Below the pieces are notes generated by a model. It was not told the origin of the DNA and ran no database searches. It saw nothing but the letters and a program-made list of their open reading frames with translations. A DNA stretch of 58,538 nucleotides, from assembly GCA_949373145.1 (NCBI GenBank), contig CASICI010000032.1, positions 1-58,538 on the forward strand, read 5' to 3'. Of this stretch, positions 17,988 through 26,147 are shown piece after piece. The translations under genes were made by a program, and so were the position numbers. The DNA comes from an uncultured Phycisphaerales bacterium (lineage in GTDB: Bacteria > Planctomycetota > Phycisphaerae > Phycisphaerales > SM1A02). Positions within the stretch are counted from its first letter, which is position 1, and each line of letters starts with the position of its first letter.

Positions 17988-19244
17988 TCAACGAGCGACG
18001 ACCTTCCAGATCGCACCAGGCCCCTGCTCGCTCTGCTCGAAGGTGACCGCGTAGGTGGTGCCGTCGTTGGCTTCACCGAAACTGGAGATCAGTGAACCTG
18101 GCTTTCGCATCACCTCGACGGGGCCGATGAATTCATCACCGTCACGCCGGATTCCCCAGACCGTCCCGAAGGCATAGTCTGCATAGAGATACACGCCATC
18201 GAGTTGAGGATATTCCTTGCCGCGGTAGACGTTTCCTCCGGTGACGGAGAGGCCTTCCCGATGACTGTATTCGGCGACCGGGTCGATCATGGCATCATCG
18301 ACCTTCTCAGCAGGCGCTGAACCACGTCGCTGACGGCCAAAGGGGTGCGCACCCTCTCGCTTGTTCCAGCCGTAGTTGCCGCCCTTCACCACGATGTCGA
18401 TCTCCTCCCACTTGTTCTGACCGACGTCACCGGCCCAGAGATCTCCGTTTTCACGGTCGAAACTCATGCGCCAGACGTTGCGCAACCCATATGCCCAGAT
18501 CTCAGGTCGCACGTTCTCGACACCCACGAACGGGTTGTCCGCGGGCACGGTGTAGAGGATCTTGCCCGAACCGCTCACATCGATCCGAATCACCTTCGCC
18601 AGCAACGTCGAAAGATCCTGTCCGTAGCCATGGGGGTCGTTGGCCGCGCCGCCGTCGCCGATCGCGAGATACAACATGCCATCGGGCCCGAAGGCGACGG
18701 TGCCCCCATTGTGATTCCAATAAGGTTCCTCGACTTCGAGGATCACTTCCTCGGTCTGCGGCAGGATCTTCTTCCGCGCGTCGTCCATCGAGAATCGGGA
18801 GAGAACGGCCCTTCGAGGGTTCACCGCGGTGTAATAGCAGTAGACCTGGTTGTTCTCTGCGAAGTCCGGATGGAACGCGACCGAAAGAAGTCCCTCTTCA
18901 TTGCTGCGGGCGTTCACACGATCTCTGATGTCCAGAACCATTTCGGAGGCATCACTGGTGAGATCGCTCCCGTCGACGGTTCGAATCCGCCCGAGTTGTT
19001 CGACGACGTACAGGACGTCATCACGGTCCGGGCGAGCCACGATCTGAACCGGACGCATGGTCTTGACTCCGGGCCAGGCACGCTGAAACGAAATCTTGGG
19101 AATCGATTTCTTCACGGATGTGGGATTCTGGGAAGAGGTGCTCGGTGTCTCCTGAGCCACGGAGGTGGCCATCGTGGCGGAGAAGACAAGCAGTCCCAAA
19201 AGGAGTGCGGAGAGTCGAGAGAACGAAAGTGGTGAATTCATCAT
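17988..19244 (-). CDS. PQQ-dependent soluble aldose (sugar) dehydrogenase family protein
   Basis: A 418-residue protein with a Sec signal (cleavage near SVA-QE) and a six-bladed beta-propeller of the glucose/sorbosone dehydrogenase family. Landmarks are EGLLSVAFHPDFAENNQVYCYYT, the cofactor/catalytic stretch NHNGGTVAFGPDGMLYLAIGDGG, GLRNVWRMSFDRENGDLWAGDVGQN and GNYGWNKREGAHPF. The family oxidises aldoses in the periplasm with PQQ, but no PQQ synthesis gene is in the window and several planctomycete paralogues are uncharacterised. Convergent with the GNAT gene and divergent from the lipoprotein gene at 19331. Confidence 0.87.
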   Translation of the reverse strand: MMNSPLSFSRLSALLLGLLVFSATMATSVAQETPSTSSQNPTSVKKSIPKISFQRAWPGVKTMRPVQIVARPDRDDVLYVVEQLGRIRTVDGSDLTSDASEMVLDIRDRVNARSNEEGLLSVAFHPDFAENNQVYCYYTAVNPRRAVLSRFSMDDARKKILPQTEEVILEVEEPYWNHNGGTVAFGPDGMLYLAIGDGGAANDPHGYGQDLSTLLAKVIRIDVSGSGKILYTVPADNPFVGVENVRPEIWAYGLRNVWRMSFDRENGDLWAGDVGQNKWEEIDIVVKGGNYGWNKREGAHPFGRQRRGSAPAEKVDDAMIDPVAEYSHREGLSVTGGNVYRGKEYPQLDGVYLYADYAFGTVWGIRRDGDEFIGPVEVMRKPGSLISSFGEANDGTTYAVTFEQSEQGPGAIWKVVAR

Positions 19245-19330
19245 GATGACACGATAGCGGGCAAAGAGTGGTTCGAGGCTGGCGTTTTCAGGATGAAACG
19301 ACCATCATGCGCAGCGAAGGAGTCTCCAAG

Positions 19331-19540
19331 ATGAAAACGACCAAGCGAATCGTACTGATGGGCTTTCCCCTGCTCATTCTGACACTCACCGGATGTGGCG
19401 GCACGCCAACCCCCGCTTTCGACGGCGAACTGCCCCCGGCAGGCCTGCCGGGGGAACCCATCGACCCGCAATTCGACGGTGCGATCTTCCCAGATGATGG
19501 CAATCAAGACCCGGGCTCAGGCATCCCCAACGGCGGATGA
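19331..19540 (+). CDS. Small lipoprotein (69 aa)
   Basis: MKTTKRIVLMGFPLLILTLTGCGG is a textbook lipoprotein signal with Lys/Arg n-region and lipobox LTGC at residue 19. The mature peptide is only about 50 residues, rich in Pro, Gly and Asp, and probably disordered. The ATG at 19331 has AAGGAG nine bases upstream, which decides it over the longer frame from 19268. No function can be assigned. Confidence 0.65.
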   Translation: MKTTKRIVLMGFPLLILTLTGCGGTPTPAFDGELPPAGLPGEPIDPQFDGAIFPDDGNQDPGSGIPNGG

Positions 19541-19627
19541 GCCGGCTGACCACGGTCAACAGGGTGACAAAAAAGAGATTTTCGAGCATGCCCGCGAACT
19601 CCTGATGAAGGAAGGCGTACCAACAGG

Positions 19628-19643
19628 GCGCAGCACGCTGCGC
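19628..19643 (+). terminator. Hairpin after small lipoprotein gene, possible terminator
   Basis: GCGCAG-CACG-CTGCGC is a perfect 6-bp GC stem with a 4-base loop, about 90 bases past the lipoprotein stop. The T-rich tract starts some 20 bases beyond the stem instead of directly after it, so a Rho-independent role is uncertain. Confidence 0.3.
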
Positions 19644-19780
19644 TCCTGATTTTCTTCATCTCTCTTTTTTTTATCCCGCAGGGGACACCAACGGGGCACC
19701 CAACATTGAACGAAGGCGAAGACGACTGACAACACGTCAAGCTGGGGCATCAAAGCCTCGATGACCATGATCCCCCTGGC

Positions 19781-19815
19781 AACCGTGAGATCCACTCCCC
19801 CCGGATTTCACGGTT
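19781..19815 (+). promoter_or_regulatory. Long hairpin in purE leader
   Basis: AACCGTGAGATCC (19781-19793) pairs with GGATTTCACGGTT (19803-19815), a 13-bp stem with a single G-U wobble position and a loop of ACTCCCCCC. It lies about 92 bases before the purE start. No T-tract follows, so it is less likely a simple terminator than an operator, attenuator element or leader structure. Confidence 0.4.
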
Positions 19816-19907
19816 GTCTCATTGCGAATCGAATATCATGGGAGTCATGGGAAGGCCCGCAGGGTGGCTTTCTGAAAGAAGACACGGAACGCGAAAGAAA
19901 CGAACGA

Positions 19908-20414
19908 ATGACGCACAGCGATACACCTCTCGTCGGCGTGGTGATGGGCTCCCAGAGCGACTGGGCCACGATGGAACATGCGAACAAGACTCTGGACTCG
20001 CTCGGCATTTCAAATGAAGCCCGAGTGATCTCCGCCCATCGCACACCGGATCTTCTCGAGGAATGGGTTGGAGATGCTCGTGAACGTGGGATGAAGGTCA
20101 TCATCGCCGGAGCAGGCATGGCGGCACATCTCGCCGGAGTGACTGCCGCGAAGACCGCCCTTCCGGTATTGGCAGTCCCCCTTGGCGGTGGCGCGCTTGA
20201 TGGACTCGATGCGCTTTATGCGATGGTCCAGATGCCAAAGGGCATCCCCGTCGGAACACTTGCCATCGGAAAATCCGGTGCGATCAATGCCGCTCTCCTC
20301 GCCGCGTCGATTCTGGCACTTTCGGATGAACGGATTGCAACGGCATACGATGAATTCCGAAGAAATCAGACCGAAACCGGTGCCGCGAATTCAGTGCCAA
20401 CACGTACTTCATAA
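19908..20414 (+). CDS. purE: N5-carboxyaminoimidazole ribonucleotide mutase (PurE, class I)
   Basis: A 168-residue cytoplasmic enzyme moving the carboxyl of N5-CAIR to give CAIR in purine synthesis. GSQSDW is at residues 14-19, SAHRTP at 42-47 and [16 protein letters not shown] at 68-83, followed by [36 protein letters not shown], all class I hallmarks. The frame opens at 19761, but [19 protein letters not shown] at 19908 is the family-like start. The partner purK is not adjacent, whereas purL and purQ lie about 33 kb away. BI-1 family gene follows 21 bases later. Confidence 0.95.
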   Translation: MTHSDTPLVGVVMGSQSDWATMEHANKTLDSLGISNEARVISAHRTPDLLEEWVGDARERGMKVIIAGAGMAAHLAGVTAAKTALPVLAVPLGGGALDGLDALYAMVQMPKGIPVGTLAIGKSGAINAALLAASILALSDERIATAYDEFRRNQTETGAANSVPTRTS

Positions 20415-20435
20415 GCCATTGAGAAAGAGGAAGAC

Positions 20436-21143
20436 ATGTCACAGATGAACATGCCGTATCAGGGAATGGTCGCGGCGCAGGCTGGTACCGACGAACGATT
20501 GAGTTTCATCAAGAGAACGTATCTGCATCTGTTCGGTGCGATTCTCGTGTTCACACTGATCGAGACGGCATTGTTCAGTTCCGGAGTCGCGGACCGAATC
20601 GGCCCATCGCTGCTTGGTGGGAGTGGATGGATCATCGTCTTCGTCCTCTTCATCGGCGCGAGCTGGTTTGCCAATCGATGGGCGATGAGCGGGGCGAGCC
20701 CCGCCCTGCAGTACGCAGGCCTGGGCGTCTTCATCCTGGCACAGTCGATCATCTTCCTTCCGCTGCTCTACGTGGCGGTTCACTACGGTGGCGGCATGGA
20801 CACCATCGCGGCCGCCGGGTCGGTGACGGTGGTGCTTTGCGGCCTGACCACCCTCTTCGTGCTCATCACCAAGAAGGACTTCTCGTTCATGGGGTGGGGC
20901 TTGATGCTGTGCTCGGGTGCGGCATTCATCGCGATCATTCTGGGAATGATCTTCGGCTGGCAGATGGGCGGCTGGTTCAGCGCATTGATGATCGTCCTGG
21001 GCCTCGGATATCTGCTGTACGAGACCTCGAACATTCTCCATCGCTACCGCACGGATCAGCATGTCGCCGCAAGTCTTGCACTGTTCTCGTCGGTGATGCT
21101 GGTCTTCTTCTACGTGCTCAGACTCTTTCTCGACCGCCGTTGA
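20436..21143 (+). CDS. Bax inhibitor-1/YccA-family membrane protein
   Basis: A 235-residue protein with seven hydrophobic segments after a short cytoplasmic N-terminus (DERLSFIKRTYLHLFGAILVF is the usual start of the family). Late segments include FMGWGLMLCSGAAFIAIILG and the final YLLYETSNILHRYRTDQHVAASLALFSSVMLVFFYVLRL, with the conserved Asp/Tyr-rich end. Bacterial members are pH-sensitive Ca2+-leak channels or modulators of FtsH, and the role here is unknown. Ribosome site GAGGAAGAC. It is possibly co-transcribed with purE. Confidence 0.9.
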   Translation: MSQMNMPYQGMVAAQAGTDERLSFIKRTYLHLFGAILVFTLIETALFSSGVADRIGPSLLGGSGWIIVFVLFIGASWFANRWAMSGASPALQYAGLGVFILAQSIIFLPLLYVAVHYGGGMDTIAAAGSVTVVLCGLTTLFVLITKKDFSFMGWGLMLCSGAAFIAIILGMIFGWQMGGWFSALMIVLGLGYLLYETSNILHRYRTDQHVAASLALFSSVMLVFFYVLRLFLDRR

Positions 21144-21271
21144 GTCCGGGCGCGGGGACCGAGTCCGGATAACCGACGGACGAATCGCCGATCGAGTGCT
21201 CTGGAAATCATCTTCGTATTATCTTCGCATCTTCACTCAACCCGAGTGGGTTTTGCGCCGATTCGGCTGAC

Positions 21272-21694
21272 ATGCCGATCACGTCAGACAACGAGTTTGA
21301 AAAGAATGAAAAGAAGTTCTACGGGACCGTGCTTCGCAGAGGCTACGCATCTTCGTCGATCGTCAAGTTGCTCATGCTCGTCAGCATGGCGAGCTACACC
21401 ATCTCATTCGTCTGCACGGTCGATTCCGGGTTTCGTAGTCATGCGAGGATCGCATTGATCCTGGCCCTCGCATGGAGCGTCATGACCGTCATCGCGATTC
21501 TCGTGGATCGAAAGAAACGAGTTCGAGACGTGCTGCTCATGCTCGACCGATGTGGAGACTGCGGACAGAAATTGACCGGGTCCCCCACCGTCAGAGGTCG
21601 AGGGATCAATGCGCGGTCCTGTTGCGAATGCGGAACGGTCTGGACGGACCTCGATCGACAGGCGTCGATAGAGTCGATCTACAGAGCGAACTGA
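21272..21694 (+). CDS. Membrane protein with C-terminal zinc-ribbon-like Cys motifs (140 aa)
   Basis: Two membrane segments (about residues 32-52 and 61-80) are followed by a basic linker and a Cys-rich tail: CGDCGQKLTG then SCCECGTVW, four cysteines in two CxxC knuckles as in a zinc ribbon. There is no close family I can name. It resembles a recurring Phycisphaerae architecture of zinc ribbon plus membrane helices, also seen at 41791 and 52262 but with the ribbon at the other end. No strong ribosome site was seen. Confidence 0.6.
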   Translation: MPITSDNEFEKNEKKFYGTVLRRGYASSSIVKLLMLVSMASYTISFVCTVDSGFRSHARIALILALAWSVMTVIAILVDRKKRVRDVLLMLDRCGDCGQKLTGSPTVRGRGINARSCCECGTVWTDLDRQASIESIYRAN

Positions 21695-21746
21695 AAGACC
21701 ACTGAACGATCTTTTTCGGTACGCTCTGAACGAAAGGTGCCGCCAC

Positions 21747-22169
21747 ATGAAGAAACGATCGAACACCACCGCCATGATCTCGACGTTGTTGACCGCTGCA
21801 GTCCTCTCGGGATGCAATGCCTTCACACAGAACTATGAGGGTGAGAGATTCGGCCGGACGTCACATGCCCATCTGGTCGAGAACGCTCCTGAAGACGCTC
21901 GCAAGATCGGTGAATCCAGGGTTCTCACCTACGAGGATCTTCGAGCTGAGGAAGCGATGAAGACGGCACAGGACATCGGTGCCAACTTCGTGGTCTTCTC
22001 GAAGAAGGATCTGGGAGAACGGTCGGTTCCAGTGGGGACGACGATGATGGTGTCGAGTGGACCCGGTGGCTCACCTGTCGGAGTGAACATTCCAGTGCCG
22101 GTGACACGACGATGGTATGAATACATCGCGGATTTCTACCGACGAACCGCTGACGATTCGCAACGCTGA
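21747..22169 (+). CDS. Putative lipoprotein (140 aa)
   Basis: MKKRSNTTAMISTLLTAAVLSGC gives a clear lipoprotein signal (lipobox LSGC, Cys at residue 23). The mature part is mixed alpha/beta with AMKTAQDIGANFVVFSKKDLGERSVPVG and ends in WYEYIADFYRRTADD. The phrase AQDIGANFVVF recalls lipoproteins that sense or bind small ligands, but I do not recognise a family. Ribosome site AAAGGTG eight bases upstream. Its 3' end overlaps the convergent methyltransferase gene by 34 bases. Confidence 0.65.
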   Translation: MKKRSNTTAMISTLLTAAVLSGCNAFTQNYEGERFGRTSHAHLVENAPEDARKIGESRVLTYEDLRAEEAMKTAQDIGANFVVFSKKDLGERSVPVGTTMMVSSGPGGSPVGVNIPVPVTRRWYEYIADFYRRTADDSQR

Positions 22170-22915
22170 GACTCCACGGCCTCGAGACGGGCACGGGCGA
22201 GCGTCACCGCATCCGAACATCGATCGAATCCGAGACAACGTCGTTCGGTGTTGCGGGCGGCCACCATCGTGGTTCCGCTTCCGCACATCGGATCGAGCAC
22301 CAGACCGTCGACGGGCGCGCAGGCTCGAACCAGGATCTCGAGAAGCGCAAGTGGCTTCTGAGTGGGCCAACCGTTGCGCTCCTTGGCCATGTTGTTCAGT
22401 GCGGGGACATCGAGAACGTCGGTCGCCTTCTTCAGGCGACCACGCATCCGATTCGACGTCGCGGGCACCATGGGCGGATCGAAGTACCAGGCATCGGGTC
22501 GGGCGCTGTACCAGATGATGTCGTCATGCTTTCGAGCGAATCGCTTGGGGCTCGAGCCACCAAGACCGTATCCCCAGACCAGCTGGTTCTGAAAGCACTC
22601 AGGACCAAGCAGGTCGTCGAGCAGGAACCGGACATGGTGAGACGTCCGCCAGTCACAGTGCACCAGAATCGAGCCGGTCTTGGCGAGTGACGCCAGCACG
22701 GAACGTATGCGGGGCGTGATGAACTCCATCCAGGCCTCGATGGTGGGCCACTGGTCGTCGAAAGCAAGACCATCGCGACCGACGAGTTTGCGCCCGGTGG
22801 CGAAGGGCGGGTCCATGTAGGCGAGGTCCACCGATTCCGATGGAAGTCGCTTCAAAAGCTCGAGACAATCACCGTGGTGGATGCCGTCGAGTTGGAATGG
22901 ATCTGAGGTGTTCAC
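22136..22915 (-). CDS. Orphan DNA methyltransferase (N4/N6, beta class)
   Basis: A 259-residue amino-methyltransferase of the PF01555 type. Motif IV is DPPF (residues 35-38) near the N-terminus and the SAM motif LDPMCGSGTT (207-216) is near the C-terminus, the beta-class order. The TQKPLALLEILV region before it is also typical. DPPF favours N6-adenine over N4-cytosine methylation but does not prove it. No restriction endonuclease lies on either side, so it is a solitary enzyme, perhaps epigenetic or a housekeeping regulator. The target sequence cannot be predicted. Confidence 0.88.
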   Translation of the reverse strand: MNTSDPFQLDGIHHGDCLELLKRLPSESVDLAYMDPPFATGRKLVGRDGLAFDDQWPTIEAWMEFITPRIRSVLASLAKTGSILVHCDWRTSHHVRFLLDDLLGPECFQNQLVWGYGLGGSSPKRFARKHDDIIWYSARPDAWYFDPPMVPATSNRMRGRLKKATDVLDVPALNNMAKERNGWPTQKPLALLEILVRACAPVDGLVLDPMCGSGTTMVAARNTERRCLGFDRCSDAVTLARARLEAVESQRCESSAVRR

Positions 22916-22957
22916 TCGAACTTCATCGGGGGAATTCGTGCTTGATCGACAGGATTT

Positions 22958-25279
22958 TCACGGGTTCTGGAGGGAATCATCCGATCTGACACCGAGTTCG
23001 GCCTCGATCTCCGCGACGATCCGACAAGTTTCCTTTTGAGACAGCGTGGGATCCAAGGCGCCCTGGTACGTCTCGGTGGCGACCTTGCAGAGCGCCTGAT
23101 ACGCAGTGAGCGCTTCTTCGAGGTACCCACTCATTCGCGCACTCTCCGCGAAATTACTAATGAATTCAAAGGCATTGTCGTCAAGAGACGCGAGCGTCCC
23201 ATCATGAATCGATGCATGCCATGAAAGGTTCCCCGAAAGCGATTCTTCATAGGCTTCCTGCCATAATCCGCGGCCGTGCAGCGTGGTCGATAGCGTGTAA
23301 CTGCTCCACTCGATGAGACCGAATTCGTCGATCTCGATGGCAAGTGCCTTCAAGTCGATCGCCATCGAATGGGCTCGCTCCTTCTCTCCCATGTTGCGAA
23401 GGACCAGCGCATGGTTGTTCATGAGATACCAGAGATTCGTCTGTAGTCGGGACTGGTCGGGACTTGCGTACAGCATGTTCAATCCTGCCACCTGAAGATC
23501 ATGCGCACCCTGAAGGTCTCCCAACTTCAGCGAGTTGCTCGCTCTTCTGTTGATCAGACTCAGACGCCTCTCCTCGCCCATCGTGCCCCCCCTGATGCTG
23601 GCCTCTTCAATAATGTCCAGAAGCACGTCCGATGCAGGAATGACTCCTGCCTGCCATGCGACACGCGAGTAGTCGGTCGCAAGTTCAATTGCTGTTTCGA
23701 ACTGTCCGTCATCCATCAACTTTTCGATTTCAACGATGAGTGGCTGGTAGATCGTTTCCGTGAGATAGGCGGACGCCGCAGTATTGGCACTGACTAATTT
23801 CTCATTTGAAATCGGTTGCCCTGAATGCAGCATGGGATCCATGAACTCCGGTGAAAAGTGATCACGAAGCTGTTCGAAGACATGATCCGGTTCGAGGCTG
23901 ATGGCCAGACTCTTCATGGCATCCGTTGTGGCGCGGGCGATGACCAGATTCCGCTCAGACTCGGCGAGCGCCGACTGCTCGCGAAGCCACATCGTGGTCG
24001 AGAACACCGAGACGAAGACAAGAAAAAGCGCGAAGAAAAAAGTGGCCGCAACGCCCATACGATTGCGGCTGATGAACTTGATGGAGCGGTAGGACCAGTT
24101 CTCAGGCCCAGCCAGAAGCGCGAGCCCCTCGCGGTAACGGGTCACATCATCACTCAGTGATTGAATCGAGTCATAGCGTTCCGATGGGTCCTTTCGAAGA
24201 CACTTCATCGGAATCCAGGCGATTTCCGAACGAAGCAGACCGCGCAAATGAGACGGTGTGAGCTGCCTTGTGGAGGATATCCGGTTCTTTTTCACGGCGT
24301 CCTGTTGATCGAAACGCGTCAGTGGATGAGCCACTGGGTTTTCACGGATGAGCCTCTGCATCTCATTGATGTCGATCCCATGAAAGGATTCGGGCGAGAC
24401 CGGGAGAATGCCACTCAACATCTCATAGAGAACGACACCGAGTGAAAAGACGTCGGAGCGAACATCGATATCGACCGGCGACACCACCGCCTGCTCGGGA
24501 CTCATGTACTCGGGTGTTCCGATCAACTGACCGAGTTTCGTCTCCAGCATCCCCTTCGAAAGCTCCATGTTCATGGCTTTCGCAATACCGAAATCGATCA
24601 CCTTGATGACGGGTGATCCGGAAATCCGATCCGAGGTGATGAGGATGTTGCTCGGCTTCAGGTCACGATGGAGGATGCCACGCAGATGCGCATGATGGAC
24701 TGCGGAACAAAGATCGACGAAAAGAGCGAGTCTCTGATCGATGGTTGCCTTGAATTCATTGCAGTAATCGGTGATGGCATACCCATCGACGTATTCCATG
24801 GCGAACCATGGACGACCATCCTCGGTGGTGCCGAAGTCCATCACTCGTGAGATTCCAGGATGGTTCAGGAGCGCGAGCGCCTGTTGCTCCGATGAGAATC
24901 GGGCCAGCACGGACTCGGTGTCCATTCCCGGCTTGATGAGCTTGATCGCCAGACGCCGATTGACCGGCTCGCTCTGACGTGCCAGATAGACGATCGAAAA
25001 ACCACCTTCACCGATTTTTTCGATGATTTCGTAGGATCCGACCATGTCTCCGGGGATCAATTCCTGAGCACGAAGTCGTTCATGGAAATCATCGACCGCA
25101 GCGCCGCCTTGTGTGGACAGACCCGCGGCGCGGTTTCCATCATGTCCCTCAAGGAGTGATCGAAGTTCGACACTCACCGTGGGATTCTCCCGTTGAATCT
25201 CATCAAGTCGATTTTCACGTTGCGCGTCATCCAGAGATGCGAGCTCGAGAAAAAGAGATTGAAGGTCAGGAAGAGACAT
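22958..25279 (-). CDS. Transmembrane Ser/Thr protein kinase with helical C-terminal sensor
   Basis: A 773-residue protein. The ATG at 25279 has AGGAGG nine bases upstream and lies inside the end of the sigma factor gene (14-base overlap); the longer frame to 25375 is less likely. The kinase domain spans residues 83-385: P-loop GEGGFS at 90-95, Lys113, HRDLKPSN at 204-211, DFG at 229-231 and activation-segment SPEQ at 260-263, as in PknB-type kinases. A membrane helix (about 409-431) is followed by a 340-residue extracytoplasmic helical region with TPR-like alternation. The short N-terminal helical segment (1-75) is shared with other planctomycete kinases paired with ECF factors. It probably phosphorylates or otherwise controls its partner sigma factor. 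Confidence 0.92.
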   Translation of the reverse strand: MSLPDLQSLFLELASLDDAQRENRLDEIQRENPTVSVELRSLLEGHDGNRAAGLSTQGGAAVDDFHERLRAQELIPGDMVGSYEIIEKIGEGGFSIVYLARQSEPVNRRLAIKLIKPGMDTESVLARFSSEQQALALLNHPGISRVMDFGTTEDGRPWFAMEYVDGYAITDYCNEFKATIDQRLALFVDLCSAVHHAHLRGILHRDLKPSNILITSDRISGSPVIKVIDFGIAKAMNMELSKGMLETKLGQLIGTPEYMSPEQAVVSPVDIDVRSDVFSLGVVLYEMLSGILPVSPESFHGIDINEMQRLIRENPVAHPLTRFDQQDAVKKNRISSTRQLTPSHLRGLLRSEIAWIPMKCLRKDPSERYDSIQSLSDDVTRYREGLALLAGPENWSYRSIKFISRNRMGVAATFFFALFLVFVSVFSTTMWLREQSALAESERNLVIARATTDAMKSLAISLEPDHVFEQLRDHFSPEFMDPMLHSGQPISNEKLVSANTAASAYLTETIYQPLIVEIEKLMDDGQFETAIELATDYSRVAWQAGVIPASDVLLDIIEEASIRGGTMGEERRLSLINRRASNSLKLGDLQGAHDLQVAGLNMLYASPDQSRLQTNLWYLMNNHALVLRNMGEKERAHSMAIDLKALAIEIDEFGLIEWSSYTLSTTLHGRGLWQEAYEESLSGNLSWHASIHDGTLASLDDNAFEFISNFAESARMSGYLEEALTAYQALCKVATETYQGALDPTLSQKETCRIVAEIEAELGVRSDDSLQNP

Positions 25280-25904
25280 CTGAAGAGTCCTCCTGGGTGG
25301 AAGCGGCGGTGATCGCACGTCGAAGCCAGGCGCGAGCGAATGACCAGTCATCGACGACCGTACGTTCCGAAACATCGAGGGCCAGCGCGGTCTGCTCGAT
25401 GGTCAGACCCAGAACGAATCGAAGCCATGCGACTTCGGCGGCTCGAGGCGCGATGTCCTCGAGATCGGTCAATGAACCGATCGCAACCATCGACTGCTCA
25501 CTCAAGGCGACTTCGAGCGACGCCAATTCTCCTGATGCGATCGAGAGCGAATATTTCTTGATGTCACCACCATGCTTCACACGATCACGCCTGCGAGCAT
25601 GATCGATCAGATACTGACCCATCACTCGTCCGACGTTGCCGAAGAACTGTTTGCGACCATCCCAGCTTGGAAGCACGCCATCCTTCGCCCAGATTCTCAG
25701 AAAGACTTCATGGACGAGCATCGTCGGCTGCAATTGCGAATTGACACGTTCTCTCGCCAGATAGGCGGATGCCATTCTTCGCACATCACCGTAGGCGGAT
25801 TCCCAGAGTTGATTCGATGCAGAAACATCCCCTGATGCGGCCGCATCAATGAGCCTGGTGATCGATTCTTTCGATTCAGGTTTTCTCGCTTCGGAGGTAC
25901 TCAA
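25266..25904 (-). CDS. ECF-type RNA polymerase sigma factor (planctomycete type)
   Basis: A 212-residue sigma-70-family protein of the PF07638 (Sigma70_ECF) group. Region 2 spans about residues 20-95 (LWESAYGDVRRMASAYLARERVNSQLQPTMLVHEVFLRIW, GRKQFFGNVGRVMGQYLIDHARRRDRVK) and region 4 about 150-205 (RAAEVAWLRFVLGLTIEQTALALDVSERTVVDDWSFARAWLRRAI, a helix-turn-helix). It overlaps the kinase gene by 14 bases. In Planctomycetes such pairs form signalling units in which kinase activity controls the sigma factor. No anti-sigma factor is present. Confidence 0.92.
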   Translation of the reverse strand: MSTSEARKPESKESITRLIDAAASGDVSASNQLWESAYGDVRRMASAYLARERVNSQLQPTMLVHEVFLRIWAKDGVLPSWDGRKQFFGNVGRVMGQYLIDHARRRDRVKHGGDIKKYSLSIASGELASLEVALSEQSMVAIGSLTDLEDIAPRAAEVAWLRFVLGLTIEQTALALDVSERTVVDDWSFARAWLRRAITAASTQEDSSDVSS

Positions 25905-26076
25905 GATTTCATCCCGTTGGTACCTACTTGAAGCACTCTGCTTTCAGTTGCACCAGGGCCATGATTCATGACTTCGCTGCAAAATACAATCCCCTGTCAC
26001 AAAATTGGAGTCTGGGTCCAATTTAGGTGCCCCAATCGATCATGAGCACTTATTTCCAGACATCACCTGTGACGTG

Positions 26077-26109
26077 AAACACCCCGAACCATCGTGGTTC
26101 GGGGTGTTT
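26077..26109 (-). terminator. Strong 15-bp hairpin terminator
   Basis: AAACACCCCGAACCA-TCG-TGGTTCGGGGTGTTT is a perfect 15-bp stem with a 3-base loop, ending in TTT on either strand. It lies 38 bases past the xerC-like stop and 170 bases before the sigma factor start, so it separates these two minus-strand units. Its symmetry would allow action in both directions. Confidence 0.75.
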
Positions 26110-26147
26110 GAAATGCTCTGGTGATCACGTCCGATCACACCCGTGCG

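Larger units (their letters stand above)
19541..19907. other. Gene-free stretch upstream of purE
   Basis: No coding frame here looks real. It holds two hairpins (19628-19643 and 19781-19815, listed separately), a T-rich tract near 19664-19673 and presumably the purE promoter. The purE ribosome site region (GAAAGAAACGAACG) is weak. Confidence 0.4.
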
